This document shows positions 21,997-32,910 of a stretch of 64,000 nucleotides of DNA, piece by piece (position 1 is the first letter of the stretch; each line of letters begins with the position of its first letter). The position numbers and the translations under genes were made by a program. Source of the DNA: Gymnothorax reevesii (taxonomy: Eukaryota; Chordata; Actinopteri; Anguilliformes; Muraenidae); NCBI GenBank assembly GCA_029721435.1, contig CM056573.1, positions 73,846,001 through 73,910,000 on the forward strand, in the 5' to 3' direction. Below the pieces are notes generated by a model. That model did not search any database and had not been told where the DNA came from. It saw nothing but the letters and a program-made list of their open reading frames with translations.

Positions 21997-22600
21997 TTCC
22001 AAAAAGGCTGGGACAAAGTGTAAATTGTGAAAACGCAATGACTTTCAAATCACGCCAGCCAGTATTTTATTCACTATAGAACAGAGATAACATTGCAAAT
22101 GTTGAACCTGAGAAATTTTACAATTTTATCCAGAAAATGAGCTCCTTTCAAATTTGATGGCTGGTACAGGTATCAAAAAAGTTGGGACAGGGGCCTGTTT
22201 ACCATGGTGTAACTTCCTTTCTTCTTTTTTACACAGAATGGAGGTGTCTGGGTATTGAGGAGACAACTTTCTTGAGTTTAGCCATTGGAATTTGATCCCA
22301 CTCTTGTTTAATACAGGTTTCCAGCTGCTGGACAGTTTTGGGTCTCCTTTGGCAGACTTTTTGTTCAATTATGTGCCCAATGCTCTCAGTTGGTGAAAGA
22401 TCAGGACTGCAGGTAGGCCAGTTCAGCACACAGACTCTTCTACAACGAAGCCATACTGTTGTAATGGCTGCAGTGTATGGTTTTTCATTGTCCTGCTGAA
22501 AAACACAAGGCCTTCCCTGGAATAGATGTAGTCTGGAAGGGAGCATATGTTGCTCTAAAACATTTATATACCTTTCAGCATTCATGGTACTTTTTAAAAC
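21997..22600 (-). pseudogene. Tc1 fragment (family C) on the minus strand
   Basis: The right inverted repeat begins near 21997 (CCAAAAAGGCTGGGACAAAG) and is followed inwards by the transposase C-terminus. Minus-strand translation gives [29 protein letters not shown] (second catalytic D), CSPDLSPTESIGH (E position) and QRRPKTVQQLETCIKQEWDQ, ending RHLHSV. The segment with the first catalytic D and the DNA-binding domain is missing. Beyond about 22600 the frame stays open to 22726, but the translation is not Tc1-like and I do not recognise it. Same family as 9197-9570. Confidence 0.83.
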
Positions 22601-23271
22601 ATACAAGCATAGTGTTAGCCAGAATGGAATCTCAGGGTGTCTCACCCCAGCGACCAGGCCAACCCGGCCATGAGGAGACCACCTACGGTAGAGGTTCAAC
22701 CCATCGAACCAGCCTGTGGCAAACAAAATAATCTAGAGATTGCTTTTAAATTAAAAAGAGGAACAAATATCTCCCCCCACCCCAACTGTTCACAGACAGT
22801 AAAAGGCACACCTGCCTACAATATTAAAAGAGTGTGCAAAGTCTGATGTAAATATCTTAAACGGTTTCCGAGTTACAGCCCAGAAACAGTGGGAATGCCG
22901 ACGCGAACGCAGACAGGAAACCATTCAAAAACAATGTCTCCTCTCCCTCCAGGGGGGAGACATAACTAGAGCACTCGGCATCCGAGTACATGTATCCCCC
23001 CAAGGGCCCCCGGGTGGGCCCAGATGGTCCCAGAGTACCCAAAATCAATAGGTGTCTTGAACTTACCATAATACATGTCCCTGCAAAATTTGAAAAGAAT
23101 CAGACTTTTATAATTACCCAGTGAAGACACATTTAACACTGGAAATGATGTTTTAAAGAAATACAGAATATAGTGTCTAAACGCAGTCTGAGTGATGTGG
23201 GTGTTGTGTTGTATTTCCGATTGGCGTTATTTATTTCTGCAAGGCACTTTCACACAGCTGTCCGCAAGTAA

Positions 23272-23336
<65 letters not shown>

Positions 23337-23912
23337 ATTATATTATATGATATATGTATACATATACATTTATAATGACATTATTCTTTCATTATTTTTT
23401 TCTTAATAATTGGTCTTGATCTGCTTTCAATTATTAATGGATATTGTGAGAACTACGAAAACGGTGAACACTATGAGATGGGTCAGACTCAGTTATTAAG
23501 GTAAGAAATTGCATTTAGATCCACGTTATTCAATATTTGATAACTTGACGTTGAACCTAGTCGTGATCAGGTCGCGCAGGTTTGACAGTGTGTCAATGTT
23601 AAAAGGGAACACCGTAGTTTCTACTGGAAAGTAATGAATTAAACATGAATGTAATACGTTATCAGGGCGACATTGCACCATGGAGCAGACTGATCGCCAA
23701 GAAATTATTACAATAATTGGAAAACGAGTAAATCATTTGCGTATTGATCAAAAACAGGTCGGAAACTAAGTTTTTTTTGTGGTCCGTCTAATTACAGCCA
23801 AGCAGTTGTCACTGCTTTCATGTGAATATCAAGCCAGAGCACTGGTAAATAATACTGTTTAAGAATGATGCTCCTGAACTCCCTTCAGTCAATGGACTAC
23901 GAAGACCGCAAT
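22601..23912. other. Non-coding; long (TA)n run at 23275-23331
   Basis: The first 130 bp join a Tc1 break point and are unidentified. The remainder is non-coding AT-rich DNA with a (TA)n microsatellite of about 28 units. The last bases, up to AAAAG, are the target site of the BEL element. Confidence 0.5.
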
Positions 23913-23917
23913 AAAAG

Positions 23918-24733
23918 TGTACAAAATTCCCTGCTTTAATGTCTAAATGTCTTTTCTTTCTGTATATGTAGCTTGCCTAGGTACATTACTTTGCTTTTAA
24001 AATTACGGTACTGTCCCTTGAAGGAACAGCTGATCACGCTTCGAATACATGCTTAGCTGCGTGATATCAAACATGCATGGACATTTCCCTTTCATTCAGT
24101 CGCATTCTTGGTCTACAGTGTATCCTCTCGATGCTGTTGTGCGTGAATGAAAATGTGTCTTTATTTTCTTTCTTAGGCTTATTTTGTTTGTACAGCCATT
24201 TATTTCGTTTATACAGTCCTTTGTAATCTTGTATTTTAACTAGACAATCTTTCTGTGTAATTAGAAATGTTTAGAATGTTCCGTGGCTCAGCGTTTTTCG
24301 CACATGGTGTTTGCGTTAATGTTTCATAGCGATAATGCAGTACGATTTCCTGTGTGTGTAATTTAATATTCAAATGACATATTAGTACTGCATAATTACG
24401 TTATTATTACTACTGTGTGTTCCGTAGCCTTCCTATAATTATTATCGTCGAGGAGAGTGAGATGGAAATGTTTGTAAGGTAATTTTCACTTAGCATTGTC
24501 CTGCCTTTCCTTTTTGTTCCTGTCTGTTTAGAAACCACAACTACCGTAACACACGTACCACAACGTCACAACCAAACTGTATTGAACACAACGTAAATGC
24601 CACAACTGTACAGCACAACTTAAGTGTTTAATAAATGACAAGGCACAACTTCTGGAGCAGCTGCAGTTCTTTCTAACAGAAGAATTAGGCCAGCTGGTGT
24701 ACGACCAGTACTGAACATCATTTATATCCAACA
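23918..24733 (+). repeat. 5' LTR of the BEL element
   Basis: Matches 31001-31822 along its length. It ends TATATCCAACA, where the 3' copy ends TATATCCTACA. Differences are scattered substitutions and small indels, for example an extra CTTGCCTG-type insertion near the start of the 3' copy. Confidence 0.95.
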
Positions 24734-24738
24734 AAATT

Positions 24739-24754
24739 TGGTCCTTCGAGCCGG
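24739..24754 (+). other. Primer binding site, tRNA-Tyr
   Basis: TGGTCCTTCGAGCCGG is the reverse complement of the 3' end of vertebrate tRNA-Tyr including CCA (16 bases), as I recall that tRNA. It would prime minus-strand DNA synthesis. The five-base spacing from the LTR is normal. Confidence 0.8.
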
Positions 24755-24773
24755 TTAGTACATCAGCTGCGTC

Positions 24774-27106
24774 ATGGCTGCTTCAAGAGATGTCCAGGGT
24801 GAAGCACATCAGCCTGATCCTCGCCCCAGTCGGAGAAGACAACCTCCAGCTTACCTAGTGGACGATGTGCTCAGCCACCCTAGCCAGTCATCTCTCTCCA
24901 GAGCACACATGCCATCAACAGGGCATGCAACACATGTAAGTCCAAGCAACATTTTTTTCCCATGTGAGGGAGCTACCACTGCTAGAGCATCTGCATTAGA
25001 CCGACTAGAGGAGAGATTCAGAAGTTTAAGCACTGAAATGGAACAGCTTTCTGTGGAAATGGAGAATGCAAAGCGTGCCTCTTATCCATTCAGTACAATA
25101 GGCTATTCTCATGAGCATCCAAAATCAATCTCTCCTTATCAGCCGTACAGTAGCAGTTTGCCACATTTATCTGGCCATGCACCTGTCACTACTATCCACG
25201 CTGGAGACAGGCCTCCCTCAGATTACATGTTAGCACCCCAGAGATTATGGGCAGAACCACCTAGTCACATGTATGTGCAAGAGTTGAATTCATTCATGTC
25301 TCAGCCACTCATTCAGTCCACTTCATCGGCGCTTCAAGAAGCAGCCTCCAAAGTAGGATCGTGGTTAGATATGACAGAACATCATAGAGCCCTGGAGACA
25401 ATGGTAGACATTACTGAGCAAGCAGAGACTGTTCTATCAGATGGCATTGATACACCAGCATCCCATGGCTCACCTGAGAGGGCATCCATAGGGCACTATC
25501 CCCCACTACCTCAACCATCAGCGCCCGCGCTGCCACGCCAGCCTGCACCCGTGCCACTGCTCCCAGGCCAGCCAGCTAACGCGCCACCTCTGCCAGTACA
25601 GCCAGCGCCCGCTCCACTACTGCCTGGCCAGCTAGTGCTCGCACCACCTCTTCAGGGACAGCCAGCGCCCGCACTGCCACGCCAGCCTTAACCCGTGCCA
25701 CTGCTTCCAGGCCAGCCAGCTAACGCGCCACCTCTGCCAGTACAGCCAGCGCCCGCTCCATTACTGCCTGGCCAGCTAGTGCTCGCACCACCTCTTCAGG
25801 GACAGCCAGCGCCCGCGCTGCCACGCCAGCCTGCACCCGTGCCACTGCTCCCAGGCCAGCCAGCTAACGCGCCAGCTCTGCCAGTCCAGCCACTGCCTGC
25901 TCCACCGGCGCCTGGCCTGCAAGCACCTGCGCTACCTCTGCTAGGCCAGCAAGCACCTGCCAACCTCCTCCAATGCAGCCTCCGCCCAATCAACCTTATC
26001 CGTCAGTGCAGCCACCTGCTGGGCCTTGGTATCCACCTTATGGGATGCCGCCACCACAACCTGGGCATTATCCTTGGTACCCGTACCTATATCCTGTGCC
26101 TCAAGCTCCGACCTACCCTGCACCTGATACAGGAGCACCTAACTTAATGGAGATGGCCATCGCTTCATCCTATGGCATACCGAAGCCTAAATTGGTTGCA
26201 TTTTCCTCAGGCAAAGAGAGTGACTTTATTCTCCTGAAGAAAGGTCTGGACACAGTTTTAGGGCCTCACCGACATCTGACAGAGGATTACAAGTTTCAAG
26301 TTCTCCTTGACCGTCTGAAACTTCCTGCAGCTTATCAGATAGCTAATAGGTACCTTAACAGTCCACAGCCCTACAGCGCAGCGATGCAGGCTCTGGAACA
26401 ACGGTACGGCCAGCCACGGTCACTCATTCAAAGTGAGCTGAAGGCCCTCCAGCAAGCTCCAGCGGTCAGAATAGGTGATGCCCAAGCATTTGAAGATTTC
26501 AGCGCAGCAGTTAGCTCGCTAGTGGGAATGCTCCCGTCGGCAAGGGGGCCAGCCAGATACGAGCTGCAGTGTGGTTCGCATGTCGACATCTTGCTTAGTA
26601 AACTTCCTGTGAACTACAGAGATTCCTTTGTTGAACACTGCTTGAAGCAAGGCATCATCGCCACTGGGTCTGCAATGACGTATACTTTACTTGACCTGGC
26701 ATCCTGGCTGGAAATTAAGTCTCAAACATTACAAATCTCTCGACGGGCCACTGACGGCATTCAAGGAGAGTCTGGTCGTAGAGACTCTAAGCCCTCCAAA
26801 CCGATCAAATCAAAGTCATCCACTGTGTTGTTAAAGACTGCTGCTACACCAAAGGCAACTGCTCCTGAGGCCAGTGCACCTTCCATGTCACCAAACCCAA
26901 AGCATGTGTGATTCAAGCCCTTTTGTCCATATTGCAAGTCCAATGAGCACTACCTGAGTGCATGTTCAGAATTTACCAGCATGAATACAACTCAGAAGGC
27001 AGATTGGATAAAGGAACAGAACCGCTGCTGGAGGTGTGGTTGAGGGCATAAACCTGACAAGTGCACTCTGAAGAAGCCTTGCGCCACATGTGGAGAGCAG
27101 CACCTC
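24774..27106 (+). pseudogene. BEL gag, broken by stops and a frameshift
   Basis: Structural polyprotein of the BEL element. It starts MAASRDVQGEAHQ 40 bp after the 5' LTR. A coiled-coil-like stretch (LDRLEERFRSLSTEMEQLS) is followed by a proline/alanine-rich repeat region with an in-frame TAA at 25689-25691. A frameshift near 25960 leads into the frame of the capsid domain (GIPKPKLVAFSSGKESDF, LKKGLDTVLGPHRHL, MQALEQRYGQP), which is the conserved gag domain of BEL/Pao. A TGA at 26909-26911 is followed in the same frame by zinc knuckles CPYCKSNEHYLSAC and CWRCG, a TGA at 27041-27043, then KPCATCGEQH. At least three stops and one frameshift separate start and pol. Confidence 0.9.
25531..25896 (+). 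repeat. 144-bp in-frame tandem repeat in BEL gag
   Basis: TGCCACGCCAGCCT recurs at 25531, 25675 and 25819, a period of exactly 144 bp (48 codons), giving two full copies and a partial third. The translation is built of short PxQPAPAPxLPGQ-type units. The premature TAA is confined to copy 2, where GCA in copies 1 and 3 reads TAA after CCT. Confidence 0.93.
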
Positions 27107-30100
27107 TTGACTTTGCACGAGGTTGCAAGTACCCAACAGCCCAGTGTACTTACTGTCAGCACTGTATCCACAGTTGTTTACATGGATCAAGCCAGTCACT
27201 CATGCCGAGTGATGCTCAAGGTTGTTCCTGTTCGCTTGTGCAATGGGAACAAGATCCTGGATACACATGCCCTGCTTGACGATGGATCTGAAAGGACAAT
27301 CATACTTCCTGCTGCAGTCGACAAGCTTGGCCTCAAGAGGGAGTGGGAGTTCCTAACTTTGAGAACAGTTAGGCAGGACATAGTGCACCTGAATGGAGCC
27401 TCTGTGGCACTTGAGGTATCAACTATGTCTAACGTAGGCATCAAACACAAGCTCAAGAATGTATTTACTGCTTCAGAGCTGAATCTTGTTGAGCAATCTT
27501 GCCCAGTTGATGTCCTGAAAAAGAAATACCACTACCTGAAGGATGTGCCAGTCGAGCCTTTCCATAATGCCATACCGATGGTCCTCATTGGGTCAGACAA
27601 TTCACATTTGATCACTGCCATATGTCCAGTCCTCATGGGTTCACCTGGCTCTCCTGTGGCCGTATGCACAAAGCTGGGATGGGCCATCCAAGGACCTGCA
27701 ACGTTCCTGCAACAGCCCTGTGATCAGAGTGCATGCCTACATACCTCATTCCTGTCTCCTGCTCAAGAGCTACGACAGAGTGTAGAGAAATTATGGCAAC
27801 TCGACATCCTGCCTCATCGCAACGAGAAGGAGATCACACGCTCAAAGCAGGACAGTGCAGCACTTGCTCCGCTGGAAAGTGACACGGTACGGATCAATGT
27901 GGATGGTGTGGAGAGATACGCAACACCGCTCCTTTGGAAAGAGAACCATGCCTTACTCCAAGCTTCCCCCTCTACTGTGATGCCTCTCCTGCGAAAGGCT
28001 GAGAGACGGCTGTCCAACAGCCCTGAGCAGGCAACCATCTATAAAAGAGAAATACAAAAGTTGGAGAAGGAGGGATATGCCGTGAAGATCACCAGTGAGG
28101 AAGCCAACAGTACCTCTGGCTCATGGTATATACCCCATCACATGGTGTTCCACAATGGGAAGGCAAGAGTAGTGTTTAATTGCTCTTTCATGCATCAGGA
28201 ACAAAGCCTCAACAGCAACTTGTTGCCTGGCCCTACCTTAGGTCCTCCCTTATTAGGAGTACTGCTCAGATTCAGAGAGCATGCTGTCGCCATCAGTGGC
28301 GACATTCGTGCAATGTTTCACCAAGTTAGGCTTGTGTCCTCAGACCCACCTTTCTTACGTTTCCTGTGGAGAGACATGGAGCGGGACCGTCAGCCGGACA
28401 TTTATGAGTGGCGGGTACTACCTTTCGGGACTACATGCAGCCCCTGTTGCGCCACTTATGCTGTCCAGAGGCATGTCAGGGACCATGCAGACGGCAACGA
28501 AGATGTGGTGGAATCAGTCTTGACAGCCTTTTATGTGGACAACTGTCTCCAATCCTTACCTTGTCCCAAGCAGGCTGCAGCACTCATTGACAAATTGAGG
28601 GCAGTACTTGCCAAAGGTGGCTTCGACATCAGACAGTGGGCCTGCAATCTACCAGACGTGGTAGCTCATCTTCCTCCTGAGGCCAGATCGGAGGCATGTG
28701 AGCTCTGGCTCTCCACAGACAAAACAGAGCCCCAAGAATCCACTCTTGGCCTGAAATGGAATTGCTTATCTGATGTCCTCGGTTACAAGCAGAGATCATG
28801 ACCCCATTCAGGATGACTTGCTCCCACAGTGGAATGCATGGGAATCTGAGCTAACTGATATCCAGGATGTCTCCATTCCTCGCTGTTACACTCCGTTCAA
28901 CATCACAACTGAAGACGTGGAGTTACATGTATTTTGTGATGCATCCGAGAAAGCGTATGGAGCTGTAGCTTACCTCCGGGTGGTTGATCCAGCTGGTCAG
29001 ACCCATGTTTCCTTCGTCCTGGCAAAGTCCCGTGTTGCACCCAAGCGTCAGCTGTCAATACCACGATTGGAGTTATGTGCAGCCCTAACTGGTGCACAAC
29101 TTGCCAAAGTACTCAGTATTGAGCTCACAGTACCCATTACACGCTCCATCATGTGGTCTGACTCTACCACTGTCCTGAAGTGGATTCAGTCCAAGTCCCA
29201 GCAATACAAAGTGTTCGTAGGAACACGCGTTGCAGAAATCCAGGACCTAGTCGGGACTAGTAACTGGAAATATGTCGATTCAAAGAATAACCCTGCTGAT
29301 GACATAACCCGAGGTCTATCTTTGTCTCAGATAGCACAGCCTGGCCACTGGCGTAGCGGTCCTCCATTCCTACAACTCTCACCAGAGCACTGGCCTGTCT
29401 GTCCTGCCACTGTCCTGGATGATACCACCGAGCTCCGACGTGGCAATTTCTGTGGCACCATCTCAACTACAGACATGCCATTCCCTGACCTGGCTAACTG
29501 TAAGACATGGGAGGACCTTCTACTTACCACGCACCAGGCTCTTCATGGGGCGGCCTCCACAACCTCAAATGCCTCTGAGCACCTTGCAGCCGAACTGGCT
29601 CTCCTACAGAGAACGCAGTCAGAGAACTTCCCTGATGAGGTGACAGCTCTCAAAGCTGGAGAGGCCGTACCCACCAACAGCCGACTGAGCTCACTCTCCC
29701 CAATGCTCGACCAACTTGGACTGATAGGAGTTGGTGGAAGGCTTCGCAAGGCTGAGGATCTAGAGAACGACACCCTTCATCCCATTGTCCTTTCACCTGA
29801 TCACCTGGTCACCCGCTTATTGATCAAAGACTTTGACAATCGTCTCCATCATCCGGGCCCAGAAAGAGTCTATGCAGAGATCCGCAGATCATATTGGATA
29901 CTGCGTGGACGTCAAGCCATCCGCAAGCATCAGAGGCTGTGCACAGAGTGTTGCCAGTGGCGCAAGAAGCCAGGCATTCCCCAAATGGCCGATTTACCCT
30001 CTGCACGGCTTAGCTTGAATAAGCCTCCTTTCTGGTCCACAGGGGTTGATTGTTTTGGCCCCTATACAGTCAAAATAGGCAGAAGACAGGAGAAAAGGTG

Positions 30101-30935
30101 GGGGATCATATTTAAGTGCCTGACTACTAGGTGCGTGCACTTAGACCTCCTCTGCCGTATGGACAGTGACTCTTTCCTCCTTGCCTTACGGAGGTTTATA
30201 GCTAGACGGGGAAAGCCAGTTGAGATTCTCTGTGATCGGGGCACTAATTTCCGAGGGGGCGACAGAGAACTCAAGGAGGCCTTTGCTCAACTTTAACCTT
30301 CCCTGAAGGACCAGCTTGCTGGAGAAAGCATCTCCTTCAGATACAATCCTCCTCATGCACCTCATTTTGGAGGAGCGTGGGAAAGAGAGATCAAGTCTGT
30401 CAAGGCTTCTCTCCAGGTTGTGCTGCGTGACCAAATCGTGCCAGAGGACGTCCTCATCACCGTGCTGGTGGAAGTCGAAGCGATTCTAAACTCGAAACCT
30501 CTCGGCTACGTGTCATCTGACGTGGCAGACCTAGACCCGATCACGCCAAACCTACTCCTCATGGGGCGGCGGGATGCCTCCCTGCCACAGGCCTTGTACG
30601 GGCCTGACGCTCTGCTAGGACGACGACTCTACCGACACAGCCAGGTCATCGCCGACCAATTCTGGAACCAGTTCATCCGGAGATACCTTCCCAACCTTCA
30701 ACTGCGACAGAAGTGGAAAGGCTCATCAGAAGACATCAGTATTGGACAGGTTGTCCTGGTAATGGACAATCAACTGCCAAGAGCGATGTGGCCTGTAGGC
30801 CTAGTGAGTAAGGTCATTATCAGTGATGACGGTAAGGTCCGGACTGCTGCAGTGGACATTAAAGGTAACACCTACCTACGACCTGTAGCTAAGCTAATAG
30901 AGCTACCTGAAATGCCCAGTGATGTAACTGACTAG
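27107..30935 (+). pseudogene. BEL pol: protease, RT, RNase H, integrase (broken)
   Basis: The first frame (to 28801) carries the aspartic protease ALLDDGSERTIILP and the reverse transcriptase: IPHHMVFHNGKARVVFNCS, AISGDIRAMFHQVRL, FLRFLWRDME, LPFGTTCSP, FYVDNCLQSLP (the catalytic YVDD reads YVDN) and ESTLGLKWN. The frame changes at about 28795, with loss of part of the RT-RNase H connection. The second frame holds RNase H (FCDASEKAYGAVAY, RLELCAAL, MWSDSTTVLKWI, NPADDITRG) and integrase with HHPGPERVYAEIR, CTECCQWRKK, VDCFGPYTV, LCDRGTNFRGG. A TAA lies at 30294-30296, after which the same frame continues with HAPHFGGAWEREIKS and ILNSKPLG to 30935. Not translatable as one protein. Confidence 0.93.
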
Positions 30936-31000
30936 TTAAATAACTAATGGGCAGTTAATTTATGTTGTTTACAAATTTACTAGGTAAATTTGGGGGCGGC

Positions 31001-31822
31001 TGTACAAAATTCCCTGCTTTAATGTCTAAATGTCTTTTCTTTCAGTATATGTAAATTGCCTGCTTGCCTAGGTACATTACTTTGCTTCTAAAAATACTGT
31101 ACTGTCCCTTTAAGGAACAGCTGATCACGCTTCGAATACATGCTTAGCTGCGTGATATCAAACATGCACGGACATTTCCCTTCCATTCAGTCGCATTCTT
31201 GGTCTACAGTGTATCCTCTCGATGCTGTTGTGCGTGAATGAAAATGTAAGTGTCTTTATTTTCTTTCTTAGGCTTATTTCGTTTGTACAGCCATTTATTT
31301 CCGTTTATACAGTCCTTTGTAATCTTGTGTAGACAATCTTTCTGTGTAATTAGAAATGTTGAGAATGTTCCGTGGCTCAGCATTTTTCGCACATGGTGTT
31401 TGCGTTAATGTTTCATAGCGATAATGCAGTACGATTTCCTGTGTGTGTAATTTAATATTTAAAAGACATATTAGTACTGCATAATTACGTTATTATTACT
31501 ACTGAGTGTTCCGTAGCCTTCCTATAATTATTATCGTCGAGGAGAGTGAGATGGAAATGTTTGTAAGGTAATTTTCACTTAGCATTGTCCTGCCTTTCCT
31601 TTTTGTTCCTGTCTGTTTAGAAACCACAACTACCGTAACACACGTACCACAACGTCACAACCAAACTGTATTGAACACAACGTAAATGCCACAACTGTAC
31701 AGCACAACTTAAGTGTTTAATAAATGACAAGGCACAACTTCTGGAGCAGCTGCAGTTCTTTCTAACAGAAGAATTAGGCCAGCTGGTGTACGACCAGTAT
31801 TGAACAACATTTATATCCTACA
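31001..31822 (+). repeat. 3' LTR of the BEL element
   Basis: Begins TGTACAAAATTCCCTGC directly after the purine tract and ends CCTACA before the AAAAG duplication. Nearly identical to 23918-24733. Confidence 0.95.
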
Positions 31823-31827
31823 AAAAG

Positions 31828-32883
31828 TATTTCAATCAACATACTGGTACGTTTTTAGCCAGTAGGAGGAGGCGTCGTCGTCGTCGCAGATGACAGCGGA
31901 ATTTCAACCTCGCTTGAAAAGACATTCTACAAGCAAGCAAAATGAAAAGATCGCTCAATTTTATTGATTTTTTTTAAATGAATGGAAGTGAGCGAAGTGG
32001 CCGACAGAGGTTTCGCGGTCATAAGAAGAATCGGTCCCGATCGTCATTTCCGGTCAGTGCACGACGGCAGTGCTCGATTTGAAACTGCACTACCCTGACG
32101 AGGTGAGCGCACTTCGCTAGTGCACACAGTGCACTCCAAAGAAGTGTACTACTGGAAGTGCGCGATTTGAGACACAGCCCTGGTCTCGACACTATTCAAC
32201 GCTCTCAACCATAGAGTTTAAGGGAAGTGGTAACTGCTTCGAGCTCACGCAGCTTATAATCATTTTCACCTCGTATTGCATTGGCCGCTGTGCGCTGTGA
32301 ATTTCTCTACTGTTCTGTGCCGAGGTTGGCGGATCCGGAGGATCGGGTTGAGACGGTGGACCGTGTAATTCTGAAGGCTGGCATATCCTGGTGGAAAGTG
32401 TTCGTCTGGCGGAGCGGAGCTCCGATCGCTGGAGTATTGGACTATCACGACGTGGGAGCTTCATTGGAGTACGCTCTCCCTGCTGATTGCACGGGATAAC
32501 GCGGCTCTTCAGAAACACGGGAATGGACTGCGGCGGTATTCCTATAACAAACTAAATCTTGTCATTGCTTGGCACTATACGTTGGATTAGTGGACAATTA
32601 CCGACTTGTTTTGAAAACAATTATTTTAGAAATTGCAATTGCAGGGTTTTGTTTTAAAAGAGAATCGCAAATAAACTACATTTATTTCAATTTTACATTT
32701 TTGTCCTTCCGGCTGTGTTGGTGTGGCTGGGAAACCGAACCTGTCATTAGCTGAGTTGTTTCACAGGAACACGAGAAAACATGGTTTTAGCTTAAATTAC
32801 ACTCGTACACGCTACATACCTGTGCAAGTCAGAGTTGATGTCTGTCATGATGTCTTTGACTACGCATTTACTCCTAGTAATAA
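31828..32883. other. No recognisable gene
   Basis: Contains a short CGTCGTCGTCG run near 31873 and a more GC-rich patch at 32290-32500. The open frames there on both strands mirror each other and have no recognisable similarity. Confidence 0.4.
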
Positions 32884-32910
32884 TACAAAACCCAAAACCA
32901 GTGAAGTTAG

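Larger units (their letters stand above)
23918..31822 (+). mobile_element. BEL/Pao LTR retrotransposon, structurally complete, coding broken
   Basis: A 7.9-kb element with two closely matching LTRs (816 and 822 bp) that start TGTACAAAATTCC and end ACA. It is flanked by an exact 5-bp target duplication AAAAG at 23913-23917 and 31823-31827. A tRNA-Tyr primer site lies 5 bp after the 5' LTR, and a purine-rich tract TTTGGGGGCGG lies just before the 3' LTR. In between are gag, protease, reverse transcriptase, RNase H and integrase in the BEL order. Premature stops, frameshifts and one internal deletion make it non-autonomous. LTR similarity and the intact target duplication indicate fairly recent insertion. 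Confidence 0.96.

Noticed and set aside
22601..22730. N-terminal transposase extension of the Tc1 fragment
   Set aside because: The open frame continues, but its translation does not resemble any Tc1 region; it is probably foreign DNA read in frame by chance.
24774..25691. Proline-rich open frame as a host structural gene
   Set aside because: It starts just after an LTR and primer site, continues into a BEL gag capsid and zinc knuckles, and has internal tandem repeats; it is element gag.
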